NCBI GenBank assembly: GCA_021372245.1
Contig: JAJFUV010000099.1
Coordinates: 1-64,000 of the forward strand
DNA length: 64,000 nucleotides
Reading direction: 5' to 3'
From: Terriglobales bacterium
GTDB taxonomy: Bacteria; Acidobacteriota; Terriglobia; Bryobacterales; Bryobacteraceae
Positions 25,754 through 34,597 of the stretch are shown here, piece by piece. A model generated the notes under the pieces. It saw nothing but the letters and a program-made list of their open reading frames with translations, searched no databases and was not told the origin of the DNA. Position 1 is the first letter of the stretch. Every line of letters begins with the position of its first letter. A program made the translations under genes and the position numbers.

Positions 25754-27883
25754 TCAGGCGATGCACTCCAGGACAAAGTACCTGGAGACACCGGATGCGC
25801 CGACGGTCCACGACTTGCCCGCGCCCGTGGCAGCACGCGGATCGGGCAGGTCCGGACTATGGAGTACCACACGGCTCAGCGGCGAAACCGGCTCCAGCGT
25901 GAGTGTGCCCGAAAGCGGCGTGTAGCGCAGCTTCTGGATGATGGCTTCGCGGCTGAACTGGTCTCGCAGTTCCGCGTGAAGAACCGTTTCCACCTGCGCG
26001 GGGATAGCGTGGATCAGAAGCCGGTTGCCGTCCCGGTATTGCCTGACCCGCCATGTGGAGGGCAGGCCCTTGACGGCAACAGCGCCGGCGGGCGGTTGCA
26101 CCACGGCGGCCACGGCGGCGGCTATGTCGCCTTCCGTGATCCGCTCGGGCCGCCAGAGCAGGCGCCCTTTCCCCACAGTGACCGTCAGCCAACCATTGCG
26201 CATCCGCGCCTGAACAGACTGCGGCACGCGGCAGCGCGCGATCTCAATCGGCGGCTTCAAGTCCTTTCCCGGAGGGAATCCGCCGTCGCGCCGCGGTTCG
26301 GTCAGCTCGACGGAAATGCCGAACTCATCGAGCCACGTTCGCGCGGCGGCGCGCGCCCGCTGGTCATAGTGACCGCAGGGACCGGTGGCGATCACGGTTC
26401 CACCGCTTTCCATGAAACGCTTGAGGCTCTGGCGCTCATCCGCGGAAAGGCAGGCCGCGCTGTTCAGAACCAACTGGCGCCGCTCGCCGGGCTGCGGGAT
26501 GGCAGTAGCCACATCGTAGGAGACGCCGGCGCGCATGAGTTGCTGGCAGCTCGCGTAGTAATCGTTGACGTAATCCGCCGCGCACTGGCCGAAGTAGTCG
26601 CGCGTCGAGCGGGAGAAGTACACGGCTACATCCGTATCCACCTCGCCGGCAAATAACGCCGGATGAGCCTTCTCCCAGTTGTAGCCCTCGCCGACCAGTT
26701 CGGAATCGTCGGCCAAAGTCTTGAGCTGCGACTCGGTCGCGTTGAGCCTGCCCTTCAGGCTGCTGAACCAGCACTCGGAGCCCAGGAACTTGTTCAACGC
26801 CCAGACGAAGAAAGCCGTGTCGGGGAAGAAACCGTACCCCAATCCGAAGCACCCGGCGTGATGCTCGCGCGAAATTCCCAGGTGCAGTAGTTGGCTGGGA
26901 AGGCGGCTATCCCAGGTCCCCTTGATCGACGGCGTCGACCCGGTCATTTCCAGCATGACCAGATTGCAGGCGCGGATGAAATCCTGATAGCTCATCCCGT
27001 AGGCGGGCATGTTGAAGCCGTCGCTGCTCGAACAGCAACTCAGGAACGGGAAGCCAGGCGGAAGCGCCTTTTGAATCTCCGCCAGGAAGTCCCCGCAGGT
27101 CTCGAAGCGCATCTCGATCCAATCGGCGAAAGCCTGGCTGCGGCGATTGCCCCAGAAGCTGGCGTCGGTGGTGGGCGGCAGGTTGTGTCCGTAACGGCTC
27201 TGGAAGCGCTCCCGGCAAAACTTGCATGCGCACGCGCGCCAGTTGGCATAGAAGATCCCGTCGTCGCTCATCAGGCCGTCGATGCCCGTTTCGGCAAGCA
27301 ACCGTTTGACGTAACGGACGTAGGAACTCCGGAAAGCTGGATTGTTCATGCAGAACTGCTCGGCGTTGTATGCCGGCAGGTACACGGGCTGCCCGGTTTC
27401 AACGTCGATCATGCGCCAGTCGTTCATGCGCGAGCCGTCGCACTCCCAAGTGGCCGCGGTTTCGTTCGACGGGTAGAACGGAACGTGGTGGCGGTTGCGC
27501 CTCCAGATGTTCAGGGCCTCCTCGCGGTTGCGCGGGCGGTGGGTAAGGACGGAGGAATGGTGGTCGAAGAGAACGATTTGCCGCTGGTGGAGTTCGCCGG
27601 CGATGAAGCGGAACAGGTCGTGGACGCGTCCCCACAGGGGCATGAAGTCCCAGCGGAAGTGGGTACCGAAGATGAGGCAGCAGTTGACGCCGCTCGCCGC
27701 GCAATGGTCGGCCCGGCGGCGGATCTTGTCTATGAGCGCTTCGTTGGGCCAGGTCAGATCCTCCCAGGTCAGCCACCAGCTCACGGCGCGGTAACGCTGT
27801 CGCGGTGTCCCGCCGCCTCTCGAAGCAAGCAATGGCAGGGCGCTTGAAGCCATGAAAGCCCGGCGAGTCCAATCACGATTCAT
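25754..27883 (-). CDS. Tat-exported TIM-barrel protein, putative glycoside hydrolase (GH42-like architecture)
   Basis: The 709-residue product begins with a twin-arginine leader (TRRAFMASSALPLLAS). The N-terminal two thirds look like a TIM barrel: GVNCCLIFGTHFRWDF, GIDGLMSDDGIF and a zinc-like CACKFCRERF. A class-I amidotransferase-like segment (QLVLNSAACLSADERQSLKRF, GGTVIATGPCG) follows, as in the trimerisation domain of GH42 beta-galactosidases, then a beta-rich end. I do not recognise a named family, and the catalytic acids cannot be fixed; DD in MSDDG is a candidate. The ATG lies seven bases after GATACT. The location beside sialidase and GH2 supports glycan degradation. Confidence 0.5.
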   Translation of the reverse strand: MNRDWTRRAFMASSALPLLASRGGGTPRQRYRAVSWWLTWEDLTWPNEALIDKIRRRADHCAASGVNCCLIFGTHFRWDFMPLWGRVHDLFRFIAGELHQRQIVLFDHHSSVLTHRPRNREEALNIWRRNRHHVPFYPSNETAATWECDGSRMNDWRMIDVETGQPVYLPAYNAEQFCMNNPAFRSSYVRYVKRLLAETGIDGLMSDDGIFYANWRACACKFCRERFQSRYGHNLPPTTDASFWGNRRSQAFADWIEMRFETCGDFLAEIQKALPPGFPFLSCCSSSDGFNMPAYGMSYQDFIRACNLVMLEMTGSTPSIKGTWDSRLPSQLLHLGISREHHAGCFGLGYGFFPDTAFFVWALNKFLGSECWFSSLKGRLNATESQLKTLADDSELVGEGYNWEKAHPALFAGEVDTDVAVYFSRSTRDYFGQCAADYVNDYYASCQQLMRAGVSYDVATAIPQPGERRQLVLNSAACLSADERQSLKRFMESGGTVIATGPCGHYDQRARAAARTWLDEFGISVELTEPRRDGGFPPGKDLKPPIEIARCRVPQSVQARMRNGWLTVTVGKGRLLWRPERITEGDIAAAVAAVVQPPAGAVAVKGLPSTWRVRQYRDGNRLLIHAIPAQVETVLHAELRDQFSREAIIQKLRYTPLSGTLTLEPVSPLSRVVLHSPDLPDPRAATGAGKSWTVGASGVSRYFVLECIA

Positions 27884-27890
27884 ACACAGC

Positions 27891-27896
27891 AGTATC
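27891..27896 (-). promoter_or_regulatory. -10-like GATACT seven bases before the start at 27883
   Basis: GATACT, GCTGTGT, ATG on the minus strand fits the short-leader pattern seen elsewhere in the window. Weak on its own. Confidence 0.25.
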
Positions 27897-27915
27897 CCAG
27901 AACCGACGATGTGGG

Positions 27916-27932
27916 GCGGGCTTCCAGCCCGC
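27916..27932. repeat. REP-like palindrome upstream of the RAYT gene
   Basis: GCGGGCT, TCC, AGCCCGC is a perfect seven-pair inverted repeat. It matches the stem of the palindrome downstream of the gene (28548-28563). Confidence 0.7.
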
Positions 27933-27950
27933 TCGGGGCTTCAGCCCCGA
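27933..27950. repeat. Second REP-like palindrome upstream of the RAYT gene
   Basis: TCGGGGCT, TC, AGCCCCGA is a perfect eight-pair inverted repeat abutting the previous one. Both share the GGGCT...AGCCC core. Confidence 0.7.
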
Positions 27951-27993
27951 TTCCCCGAGATGATCGCCATCCTCCGCCCACAATCAGTATGGA

Positions 27994-28539
27994 ATGAGAA
28001 TCTACCGCCGCCGGTTACCGCATTGGGACGTACCCGACCGGCCTGTCTTCGTTACCTGGCGGCTCAAGGGGAGCTTGCCTCGGGAGCGTTGCTTTTACCG
28101 TGAGTCGCTCCGATCCGGAGAATCGTTCCTCGCTTTGGACCGTCTACTGGACACAAGCCGTTCCGGACCGTCCTATCTCCCGCAGCCGGACGTCGCCGAG
28201 TTGGTGACAGAACAACTACGCGAGGCCGCATCTGAAGGACTGTCCACGCTCCACGCCTACGTTGTTATGCCCAATCACGTCCATGCGCTCTGGACTCCGC
28301 GGATTGCACTTGCCGAGCTGGTTCGCCACGTAAAGGGCGCGGCCGCCCGGCTCGCCAACAAGCTGCTGAGCCGGGCTGGCCAGCCGTTCTGGCAGGAGGA
28401 GTACTTCGACCACCTGGTAAGAAACGAACAAGAGTTCGATCGCATTCGCCGCTACATCGAGTGGAATCCGGTGAGAGCCTCGTTAGTTACAGATCCGCGC
28501 GATTTCACTTGGTCGAGTGCGCATGAAGTGCGGGAGTGA
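27994..28539 (+). CDS. REP-associated tyrosine transposase (RAYT, Y1_Tnp/IS200-like)
   Basis: RAYTs are single-copy HUH/Tyr DNA nucleases that bind and cut REP palindromes. The 181-residue protein has the HUH motif in VVMPNHVHALW (near residue 91) and the catalytic tyrosine in EEYFDHLVRN (near 136). The family ending FDRIRRYIEWNPVRASLV is followed by FTWSSAHE. The gene is intact and lies between REP-like palindromes at 27916-27950 and 28531-28563; its own stop codon lies in the first downstream palindrome. It sits between a glycosidase-like gene and hppA. No target duplication can be recognised. Confidence 0.9.
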   Translation: MRIYRRRLPHWDVPDRPVFVTWRLKGSLPRERCFYRESLRSGESFLALDRLLDTSRSGPSYLPQPDVAELVTEQLREAASEGLSTLHAYVVMPNHVHALWTPRIALAELVRHVKGAAARLANKLLSRAGQPFWQEEYFDHLVRNEQEFDRIRRYIEWNPVRASLVTDPRDFTWSSAHEVRE

Positions 28540-28546
28540 ACTCCCG
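28531..28546. repeat. Palindrome containing the RAYT stop codon
   Basis: CGGGAG, TGAA, CTCCCG is a perfect six-pair inverted repeat. The TGA in the loop is the stop codon of the RAYT gene. Confidence 0.55.
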
Positions 28547-28547
28547 C

Positions 28548-28563
28548 GCGGGCTGAAGCCCGC
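28548..28563. repeat. REP-like palindrome downstream of the RAYT gene
   Basis: GCGGGCT, GA, AGCCCGC is a perfect seven-pair stem identical in its arms to the upstream copy at 27916-27932; only the loop differs. Confidence 0.7.
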
Positions 28564-28578
28564 CCCCCAAGAAAGAAA

Positions 28579-28607
28579 AAGGGCCAGGCAACCCTCGCCT
28601 GGCCCTT
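28579..28607 (-). terminator. Rho-independent terminator of hppA
   Basis: Read on the minus strand, AAGGGCCAGGC, a seven-base loop and GCCTGGCCCTT form an 11-pair stem followed by TTTCTTTC. It lies 20 nt past the hppA stop. The stem could also stop read-through from the RAYT gene. Confidence 0.8.
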
Positions 28608-28626
28608 CCGATTTACTTGAGACTAC

Positions 28627-31122
28627 TTACTTGCTTTCAATCCGCATGCCGTAGAAGCTGCGGTAAACGAAGATCATCGCGCAGAGCAGGAACACGACCG
28701 ACAACGCCGTGGTGACCACTGCGCCCTGCTGCCGGGTCATGGAGACCGCCAATTCGACGGCCAGCAAACCGAACAGCGTGGTGAACTTGATGATCGGGTT
28801 CAAAGCCACCGAACTGGTGTCCTTGAACGGATCGCCCACCGTGTCGCCGATCACGCAGGCCGCGTGCAACTCGGTGCCCTTGGCCTTCAATTCGGTCTCG
28901 ACGATCTTCTTCGCGTTATCCCAAGCGCCGCCGGCGTTGGCCATGAAGAAGGCCTGGAACAGACCGAACAGCGCGATGGAAATCAGGTAGCCAATGAAGT
29001 AGAACGGCTCCAGGAACGCGAACGCCAGGGTGGAGAAGAACACGGTCAGGAAGATGTTGAACATGCCCTTCTGCGCGTATTGCGTGCAGATCTCGACCAC
29101 CTTCTTGGAGTCATGCACGCTGGCCTTGGTGGCGCCTTCCAGCTTGATGTTCTGCTTGATGAACTCGACCGCGCGGTAAGCGCCCGTCGAGACGGCCTGG
29201 GTAGCCGCGCCAGTGAACCAGTAAATGACCGCGCCGCCGGTGATCAAACCCAGCAGGAACGGAGGATTCAGGATCGAGAGCTTGTCGACGTTGTCCCGAA
29301 GGCCGTTGGTCAACGCTACGATGGTGGCGAAGATCATGGTGGTGGCGCCCACCACGGCCGTGCCGATCAGCACCGGCTTCGAGGTCGCCTTGAACGTATT
29401 ACCCGCGCCATCGTTCTCTTCGAGATTGTCCTTGGCACGGTCGAAGTCCGGGTCAAAACCGAATTCCTTCTTAATGGAGTTCTTGACGTCGGGGACCTCT
29501 TCGATCATGGACAGTTCGTAAATGGACTGTGCGTTATCGGTCACCGGACCGTAGCTGTCCACGGCGATGGTGACAGGTCCCATGCCGAGGAAGCCGAAGG
29601 CCACCAGGCCGAAAGCGAACACCGCTTCGACGGGCAAGAGGGTGTCCACCATCAGGACGTGCACGCCCATGGTGCTAACGCCGTAGCCAAGACCCATCAG
29701 CAGCAGCATGGCGAAGCCCAGCCAGTAGGCGCTGAAGTTGCCCGCCACGAAACCGGACAGGATGTTCAGCGAGGCGCCGCCTTCGCGCGAGGCGTTGACG
29801 ATTTCGCGCACGTGCCGCGAATTCGTGGACGTGAATACCTTCACGAACTCGGGGATGATGGCGCCAGCCAGCGTACCGCAGCTAATGATCGTCGCCAGCT
29901 TCCACCACAACGAGCTGTCGCCGGCGAGCGAGGGGATCATCAAAGCGCTGGCCACGTAAGTGAGCGCAACCGAAAGGATCGAAGTCAACCACACCAATGA
30001 GGTGAGCGGGGCTTCGAAGTTCATCTTGTCGGACGAGCCGTACTTGGCCTTCGCGATGGCGTAGTTGATGAAGTAGCCGATGGCGCTGGCGCAAACCATC
30101 ATCACGCGCATCGAGAAGATCCAGATCAGCAACTGTACCTGCACCAGGGGATCTTTCACCGCGAGCAGGATGAAGGTGATCAGTGCCACGCCGGTCACGC
30201 CGTAAGTTTCGAAACCGTCGGCCGAGGGGCCAACCGAGTCGCCGGCGTTGTCGCCCGTGCAGTCGGCGATGACGCCCGGGTTGCGCGCGTCGTCTTCCTT
30301 GATCTTGAACACGATCTTCATCAGGTCGCTGCCGATGTCGGCAATCTTCGTGAAGATGCCGCCCGCGATACGGAGAGCGGCGGCGCCCAACGATTCGCCG
30401 ATGGCGAAACCGATGAAGCACGGACCGGCCAGGTTACCCGGAACGAACAGCAGAATGAAGAGCATGATCAGCAGCTCAATGCTGATCAGCATCATGCCGA
30501 TGCTCATGCCTGCCTGCAGCGGGATGCTGTGGCACGGGAACGGTTTGCCGCGGAGGCTGGCAAACGCCGTGCGTGAATTGGCAAACGTGTTAACGCGCAT
30601 CCCGAAAGCCGCCACCGTGAAGCTGCCGGAAATGCCGACCAGGCTGAACAGCAGGATGATGGCAACCTTAAACGCTTCGAATCCCTGCAAGAACCCGAAA
30701 TAGAAAACGATGATCACGCCAATGAAGCATTCCAGCAACAGCAGGAACTTCCCTTGGGTGAGAAGGTAGGTCTTGCAGGTTTCATAGATCAGCTCGGAAA
30801 CCTCGCGCATTGCCGCGTGCACGGCCATATTCTTCAATCGGGAATAAATCACCAGGCCGAACACGAAGCCCAGCAAACTGGCCAGCATGCCGATCATCAG
30901 CACGGAGCGGCCGCCAAGAGTCCCCAGGAATATCGCCTGATCCAGATCAGGCAGAACCAGGTTCGCTTCGCCGCCGCCTTGATGCTCTTGAGCCATCATC
31001 GGCGCGGCGAGAAGGACCAGAAGTAGCATGGGTAAGATCGCGCGAAACGCCCGCGCAAGACCTCCCGAAAAACATGAACTCGCCAGTCCGCTGGGCGCGG
31101 GCGTGGCCACACTGCAAGACAT
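28627..31122 (-). CDS. hppA: Membrane-bound ion-translocating pyrophosphatase, divergent type
   Basis: This hydrolyses pyrophosphate and pumps H+ and/or Na+ across the inner membrane. The 831-residue polytopic protein has the core substrate motifs GVIADCTGDNAGDSVGPSAD and GDTVGDPFKDTSS. Two points are unusual. The first substrate block reads DIGSDLMKIVFK instead of the canonical DxGADLVGKVE. The A/K position reads GNTFKATSK, with lysine, as in K+-independent enzymes. It is about 130 residues longer than common bacterial forms, with an N-terminal signal-like segment. These traits recall the evolutionarily divergent, Na+-regulated H+-pumping group, but ion specificity is unproven. GAGGAGGG nine bases before the ATG supports the start. 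Confidence 0.9.
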   Translation of the reverse strand: MSCSVATPAPSGLASSCFSGGLARAFRAILPMLLLVLLAAPMMAQEHQGGGEANLVLPDLDQAIFLGTLGGRSVLMIGMLASLLGFVFGLVIYSRLKNMAVHAAMREVSELIYETCKTYLLTQGKFLLLLECFIGVIIVFYFGFLQGFEAFKVAIILLFSLVGISGSFTVAAFGMRVNTFANSRTAFASLRGKPFPCHSIPLQAGMSIGMMLISIELLIMLFILLFVPGNLAGPCFIGFAIGESLGAAALRIAGGIFTKIADIGSDLMKIVFKIKEDDARNPGVIADCTGDNAGDSVGPSADGFETYGVTGVALITFILLAVKDPLVQVQLLIWIFSMRVMMVCASAIGYFINYAIAKAKYGSSDKMNFEAPLTSLVWLTSILSVALTYVASALMIPSLAGDSSLWWKLATIISCGTLAGAIIPEFVKVFTSTNSRHVREIVNASREGGASLNILSGFVAGNFSAYWLGFAMLLLMGLGYGVSTMGVHVLMVDTLLPVEAVFAFGLVAFGFLGMGPVTIAVDSYGPVTDNAQSIYELSMIEEVPDVKNSIKKEFGFDPDFDRAKDNLEENDGAGNTFKATSKPVLIGTAVVGATTMIFATIVALTNGLRDNVDKLSILNPPFLLGLITGGAVIYWFTGAATQAVSTGAYRAVEFIKQNIKLEGATKASVHDSKKVVEICTQYAQKGMFNIFLTVFFSTLAFAFLEPFYFIGYLISIALFGLFQAFFMANAGGAWDNAKKIVETELKAKGTELHAACVIGDTVGDPFKDTSSVALNPIIKFTTLFGLLAVELAVSMTRQQGAVVTTALSVVFLLCAMIFVYRSFYGMRIESK

Positions 31123-31227
31123 CGAAAGAAACCCTCCTCATCTTGATTGGAGTCGAAAACCCGGCTAGTTTGGGCCAGCTCGCCGGGCGCATCAGAAAAC
31201 TATGCAAGCCGAACCACCCAAACTCTT

Positions 31228-31256
31228 ACTATATCGGCCAAGAGATTCGGAATCAA
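31228..31256 (-). promoter_or_regulatory. Sigma-70-type promoter of hppA (TTGATT-17-TATAGT)
   Basis: On the minus strand TTGATT and TATAGT are separated by exactly 17 bases. Transcription would start near 31221, giving a leader of about 100 nt with a strong ribosome site before the ATG at 31122. Confidence 0.7.
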
Positions 31257-31274
31257 CCTCGTGGAGAGGGTCGA

Positions 31275-31299
31275 GCGCCGCCAGTGTGACAGGCGGCGC
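31275..31299 (-). terminator. GC-rich hairpin after clpC
   Basis: GCGCCGCC, nine bases, GGCGGCGC is a perfect eight-pair stem just past the clpC stop. The T-run usual for intrinsic terminators is missing. Confidence 0.45.
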
Positions 31300-31305
31300 C
31301 CGGGA

Positions 31306-33792
31306 TTAGAAAGTGTAAAGCGGCGTGGGGGCAGCGGGCTCCGCAGTGCCGCCGCCTTCGGCGACACCGACGGGCTGCTCCTCTGGCGGCTTTATCTCGC
31401 GCGCGAACAAACCGGTTTCACTGAGGAAGACTTCGAGTTCGGACGGCCGCGGCAGCGAACCTTGGATGAGCGCCTCCGACAGTGGGTCCTCGACGTACTT
31501 CTGCAACGCCCGGCGCAGCGGACGTGCTCCGTAACTGCGGTCCGCGCAGGTCTGCTCGAGAATGTAGCGCGCCGCCTCGGGCGCCAGGCGGATGCTGATC
31601 TGCTTGGCCGCCAGGTTCTGGTTCACCTGGCCGACCAGTAGCTCGATGATCTTCAGCAGGTCGTTGTCACTTAGCGGATTGAACAGGATCACCTCGTCCA
31701 GCCGGTTGAGGAATTCGGGGTTGAAAGCCCGCTTCACTTCCGCCAGCACGGCGTCCTCCACCTTGCTGGCGATCCCCGCCCCCGCCGGAGCCGAAAAGCC
31801 CATGCCGCCTTTCTTCTCCAGGAATCGGGCGCCCAGGTTGGACGTCATGATGATGATGGTGTTCTTGAAGTCCACCGTGTTGCCGAGACCGTCGGTCAAC
31901 TGGCCGTCCTCGAACACCTGCAGCAGAATGTTGTAAACATCCGGGTGAGCCTTCTCGATTTCGTCCAGCAGGATCACCGAGTAGGGCGCGCGCTTGACGC
32001 GCTCGGTCAACTGCCCGCCTTCTTCATAGCCCACATAGCCCGGAGGCGAGCCGATCAGCTTCGAAACCGAGTGTTTTTCCATGAACTCGGACATATCGAA
32101 GCGAATGAGCGATTTCTCGCTGGCGAAAAGGAACTCGGCCAGCGCTCGCGCCACTTCCGTCTTGCCCACGCCGGTAGGGCCCAGGAACAGGAACGAGCCC
32201 GAGGGGCGCTTAGGCGATTTCAACCCGGCGCGCGAACGCCGGATCGCGCGCGCCAGTGCCGAGATGGCCTTCTCCTGGCTGATGACGCGTTTATGCAGCT
32301 CCTCTTCGATGCGCAGGAGCTTGGTGACTTCTTCCTCGCGAATGGCCGTCATGGGCACGCCGGTCCACCGCGCCACCACGTCCTCGATATCGTCTTTGGT
32401 CACCATGCCGGTGGAAGTGTCGTCGAGGTTGTACTTGTCGCGCAGCAGGCGCAGGTTTTCGCGCTCCTTGCGCTCTTCATCGGAGTAGAACCTCGCCTTC
32501 TCGAATTCGTGATTGGCGATGGCGTTCTCCATCCGGTGAACGATGAACTTGATGCGCTTCTGCACATCGGCCACTTCGGTGGGCAAGGTGGTCTGCCGCA
32601 GCTTCACCCGCGCGCCGGCTTCATCGATGAGATCGATGGCCTTGTCCGGCAGGAAACGGTCCGAAATGAATCGGCTCGAAGTATAGACGGCGGTTTCGAT
32701 GGCGTCGTCGGTGTAGGCGACGGCGTGGAATTTCTCGTAGCGCTCCTTGATACCGAACAGGATGCGCACCGCGTCGGCTTCATTGGGCGGCGTTACTTTG
32801 ACGGCTTGGAAGCGCCGTTCGAGCGAACGGTCCTTTTCGATGGACTTGCGGAACTCACCCGGGGTGGTTGCGCCGATGCACTGCACCTCGCCTCGCGACA
32901 GGGCGGGCTTCAGGATGTTGGCAGCGTCGAGCGACCCTTCGGCCGAGCCCGCGCCCACCAGCGTGTGCAACTCATCGATGAAGATGATGGCGTTCTGATT
33001 CTCCATCAGCTCCTTCATGATGGTTTTCAAACGCTCTTCGAACTGCCCGCGGTACTTGGTGCCGGCGACGATCAGCGAGAGATCCAGCGCCAGGATGCGC
33101 TTGTCGGACAGGAACGAGGGAACGTCGCCTTCGGCGATGCGCTGCGCCAGGCCTTCCACGATGGCCGTCTTACCCACGCCCGGTTCGCCGATGAGCACGG
33201 GATTGTTCTTGGTGCGGCGGCACAGGATCTGGACCACCCGCTCCAACTCGTAATCCCGGCCGATGAGCGGGTCGAGCAAGCCGTCCATGGCAGACTGCGT
33301 CAAGTCCCGGCTGAACTCGCTGAGCAGCGAGGCCTCTTTGGGACGGGCCGAGGTCATCTTTTCGTTGCTGGCCCGGCTGATGTCTTCGCGCACCTGCGCC
33401 AACCGCAGGCCGCGTTCGTGCAGGATCTCGCTGGCGAAGCACTTTTCCTCGCGCAGCAGGCCTAACAGCAGGTGCTCCGTCCCGATGTGCTTGTGGCTGA
33501 GCCTTTCAGCCTCTTCGGCGGCGTAGGCCAGAACACGCTTACACTCGTGGCTCAGCGGCAAGTCCACAGAAGTGGAAACCTTCTCGCGCGCCGTGGTGTG
33601 CGCTTCAACCTGCTTCTTGATGCTTTCCAGCGCGGCGTGACTGCGCAGGAAGCGATTGGCGAGCGCCTTATCTTCCCTGAGCAGCCCGAGCAGCAAATGT
33701 TCGGTTTCGATGAAAGGGCTACCGAACTGGCTGGCCTCGTAACGCGCAAAGAAGATGACCCTGCGGGCCTTTTCCGTGTAGCGTTCAAACAT
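31306..33792 (-). CDS. clpC: ATP-dependent Clp protease ATP-binding subunit ClpC
   Basis: ClpC is a hexameric unfoldase that feeds ClpP. The 828-residue protein has two Clp_N repeats (about residues 1-145, with [18 protein letters not shown] and [14 protein letters not shown]) and AAA1 with Walker [11 protein letters not shown] middle domain carrying a UVR-like [17 protein letters not shown] region separates it from AAA2 with [23 protein letters not shown] and a Clp D2-small domain. The middle UVR segment and the two N repeats distinguish ClpC from ClpB and ClpA. The start [11 protein letters not shown] is the family N-terminus. No mcsA, mcsB or ctsR gene lies beside it here. Confidence 0.96.
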   Translation of the reverse strand: MFERYTEKARRVIFFARYEASQFGSPFIETEHLLLGLLREDKALANRFLRSHAALESIKKQVEAHTTAREKVSTSVDLPLSHECKRVLAYAAEEAERLSHKHIGTEHLLLGLLREEKCFASEILHERGLRLAQVREDISRASNEKMTSARPKEASLLSEFSRDLTQSAMDGLLDPLIGRDYELERVVQILCRRTKNNPVLIGEPGVGKTAIVEGLAQRIAEGDVPSFLSDKRILALDLSLIVAGTKYRGQFEERLKTIMKELMENQNAIIFIDELHTLVGAGSAEGSLDAANILKPALSRGEVQCIGATTPGEFRKSIEKDRSLERRFQAVKVTPPNEADAVRILFGIKERYEKFHAVAYTDDAIETAVYTSSRFISDRFLPDKAIDLIDEAGARVKLRQTTLPTEVADVQKRIKFIVHRMENAIANHEFEKARFYSDEERKERENLRLLRDKYNLDDTSTGMVTKDDIEDVVARWTGVPMTAIREEEVTKLLRIEEELHKRVISQEKAISALARAIRRSRAGLKSPKRPSGSFLFLGPTGVGKTEVARALAEFLFASEKSLIRFDMSEFMEKHSVSKLIGSPPGYVGYEEGGQLTERVKRAPYSVILLDEIEKAHPDVYNILLQVFEDGQLTDGLGNTVDFKNTIIIMTSNLGARFLEKKGGMGFSAPAGAGIASKVEDAVLAEVKRAFNPEFLNRLDEVILFNPLSDNDLLKIIELLVGQVNQNLAAKQISIRLAPEAARYILEQTCADRSYGARPLRRALQKYVEDPLSEALIQGSLPRPSELEVFLSETGLFAREIKPPEEQPVGVAEGGGTAEPAAPTPLYTF

Positions 33793-33827
33793 TGAATCCG
33801 CCCTCTTACTCTTTTAGATGCGGGAAC

Positions 33828-34535
33828 TCAACCGGCCGTCTCGGCAGAAGTCCGAACCAGCCTGCCCCCCTCCAGTCTCAGGATTCGATCGCACCGCCTG
33901 GCAAAAGCGATGTTGTGGGTTACGTGAACCGAAGTCAGACCGTGCACCCGGTGCATTGTTTCAAGCAGATCCACGATCATCTCTCCGGTCTTCTCATCAA
34001 GGTTCCCAGTAGGCTCATCGGCAAGGAGTACCTTAGGATTACCCGCAAGCGCCCTCGCCAGCCCCACGCGCTGCTGTTCGCCGCCGCTCAACTCTCCCGG
34101 CCGGTGCGTCGCGCGCGATGTCAGCCCTACTTCTTCCAGACGCCGGGACGCGGTGGCCGCCGCCCGGTCCGGCTCAACGCCGCGCACCAGCAGCGGCATC
34201 ATGACGTTCTCGAGCGCTGTGAATTCCGGCAGGAGAAAATGGCTCTGCCAGACGAAGCCGATCTCGCGGTTGCGAAAATCGGACAGATCGGTATCGGCCA
34301 GCGCCGTTATCTCTTTGGAACCAAACAGGATCTTCCCGTCCGTGGGCCGGTCCAGTCCGCCCAGCAAGTGCAAGAGGGTGGATTTGCCCGCGCCCGACTC
34401 GCCCACCACGGCCAAGCGCTCTCCGCGCCGCACCTCCAGCTCCAGTTTTTCAAAGACTACCAGTTGGTTCGCCCCCGACCGGTAAGCCTTTGTCAGTCCG
34501 ACGGCGCGTATCGCGCTGTGGTTACCCGGCGCCAT
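33828..34535 (-). CDS. LolD-like ABC transporter ATP-binding protein
   Basis: A 235-residue ATPase of the LolD/MacB group. It has Walker A GESGAGKSTLLHLLGGLD, a Q-loop in IGFVWQSHFLLPEFTALEN, the signature LSGGEQQRVGLARAL and Walker B VLLADEPTGNLDEKT. LolCDE releases lipoproteins from the inner membrane. No LolC/LolE-type permease is adjacent, so the partner must be encoded elsewhere or this ATPase serves another MacB-like permease. It follows the two exopolysaccharide-like genes on the same strand with a 62-nt gap and precedes clpC by 35 nt. Confidence 0.85.
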   Translation of the reverse strand: MAPGNHSAIRAVGLTKAYRSGANQLVVFEKLELEVRRGERLAVVGESGAGKSTLLHLLGGLDRPTDGKILFGSKEITALADTDLSDFRNREIGFVWQSHFLLPEFTALENVMMPLLVRGVEPDRAAATASRRLEEVGLTSRATHRPGELSGGEQQRVGLARALAGNPKVLLADEPTGNLDEKTGEMIVDLLETMHRVHGLTSVHVTHNIAFARRCDRILRLEGGRLVRTSAETAG

Positions 34536-34597
34536 GGCGTGGAATCAATGCCTCTACTAACCAAACTATCATGGAACCGCGTTTCGCGCCGTCCCGG

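Noticed and set aside
28864..30000. 378-residue plus-strand frame opposite hppA
   Set aside because: Antisense shadow of the pyrophosphatase gene. The composition is rich in His, Arg and Gln, without domains or a ribosome site.
31945..33465. 506-residue open frame on the plus strand opposite clpC
   Set aside because: It mirrors the strongly conserved ClpC frame; high GC content opens long antisense frames. The translation shows no recognisable domain.
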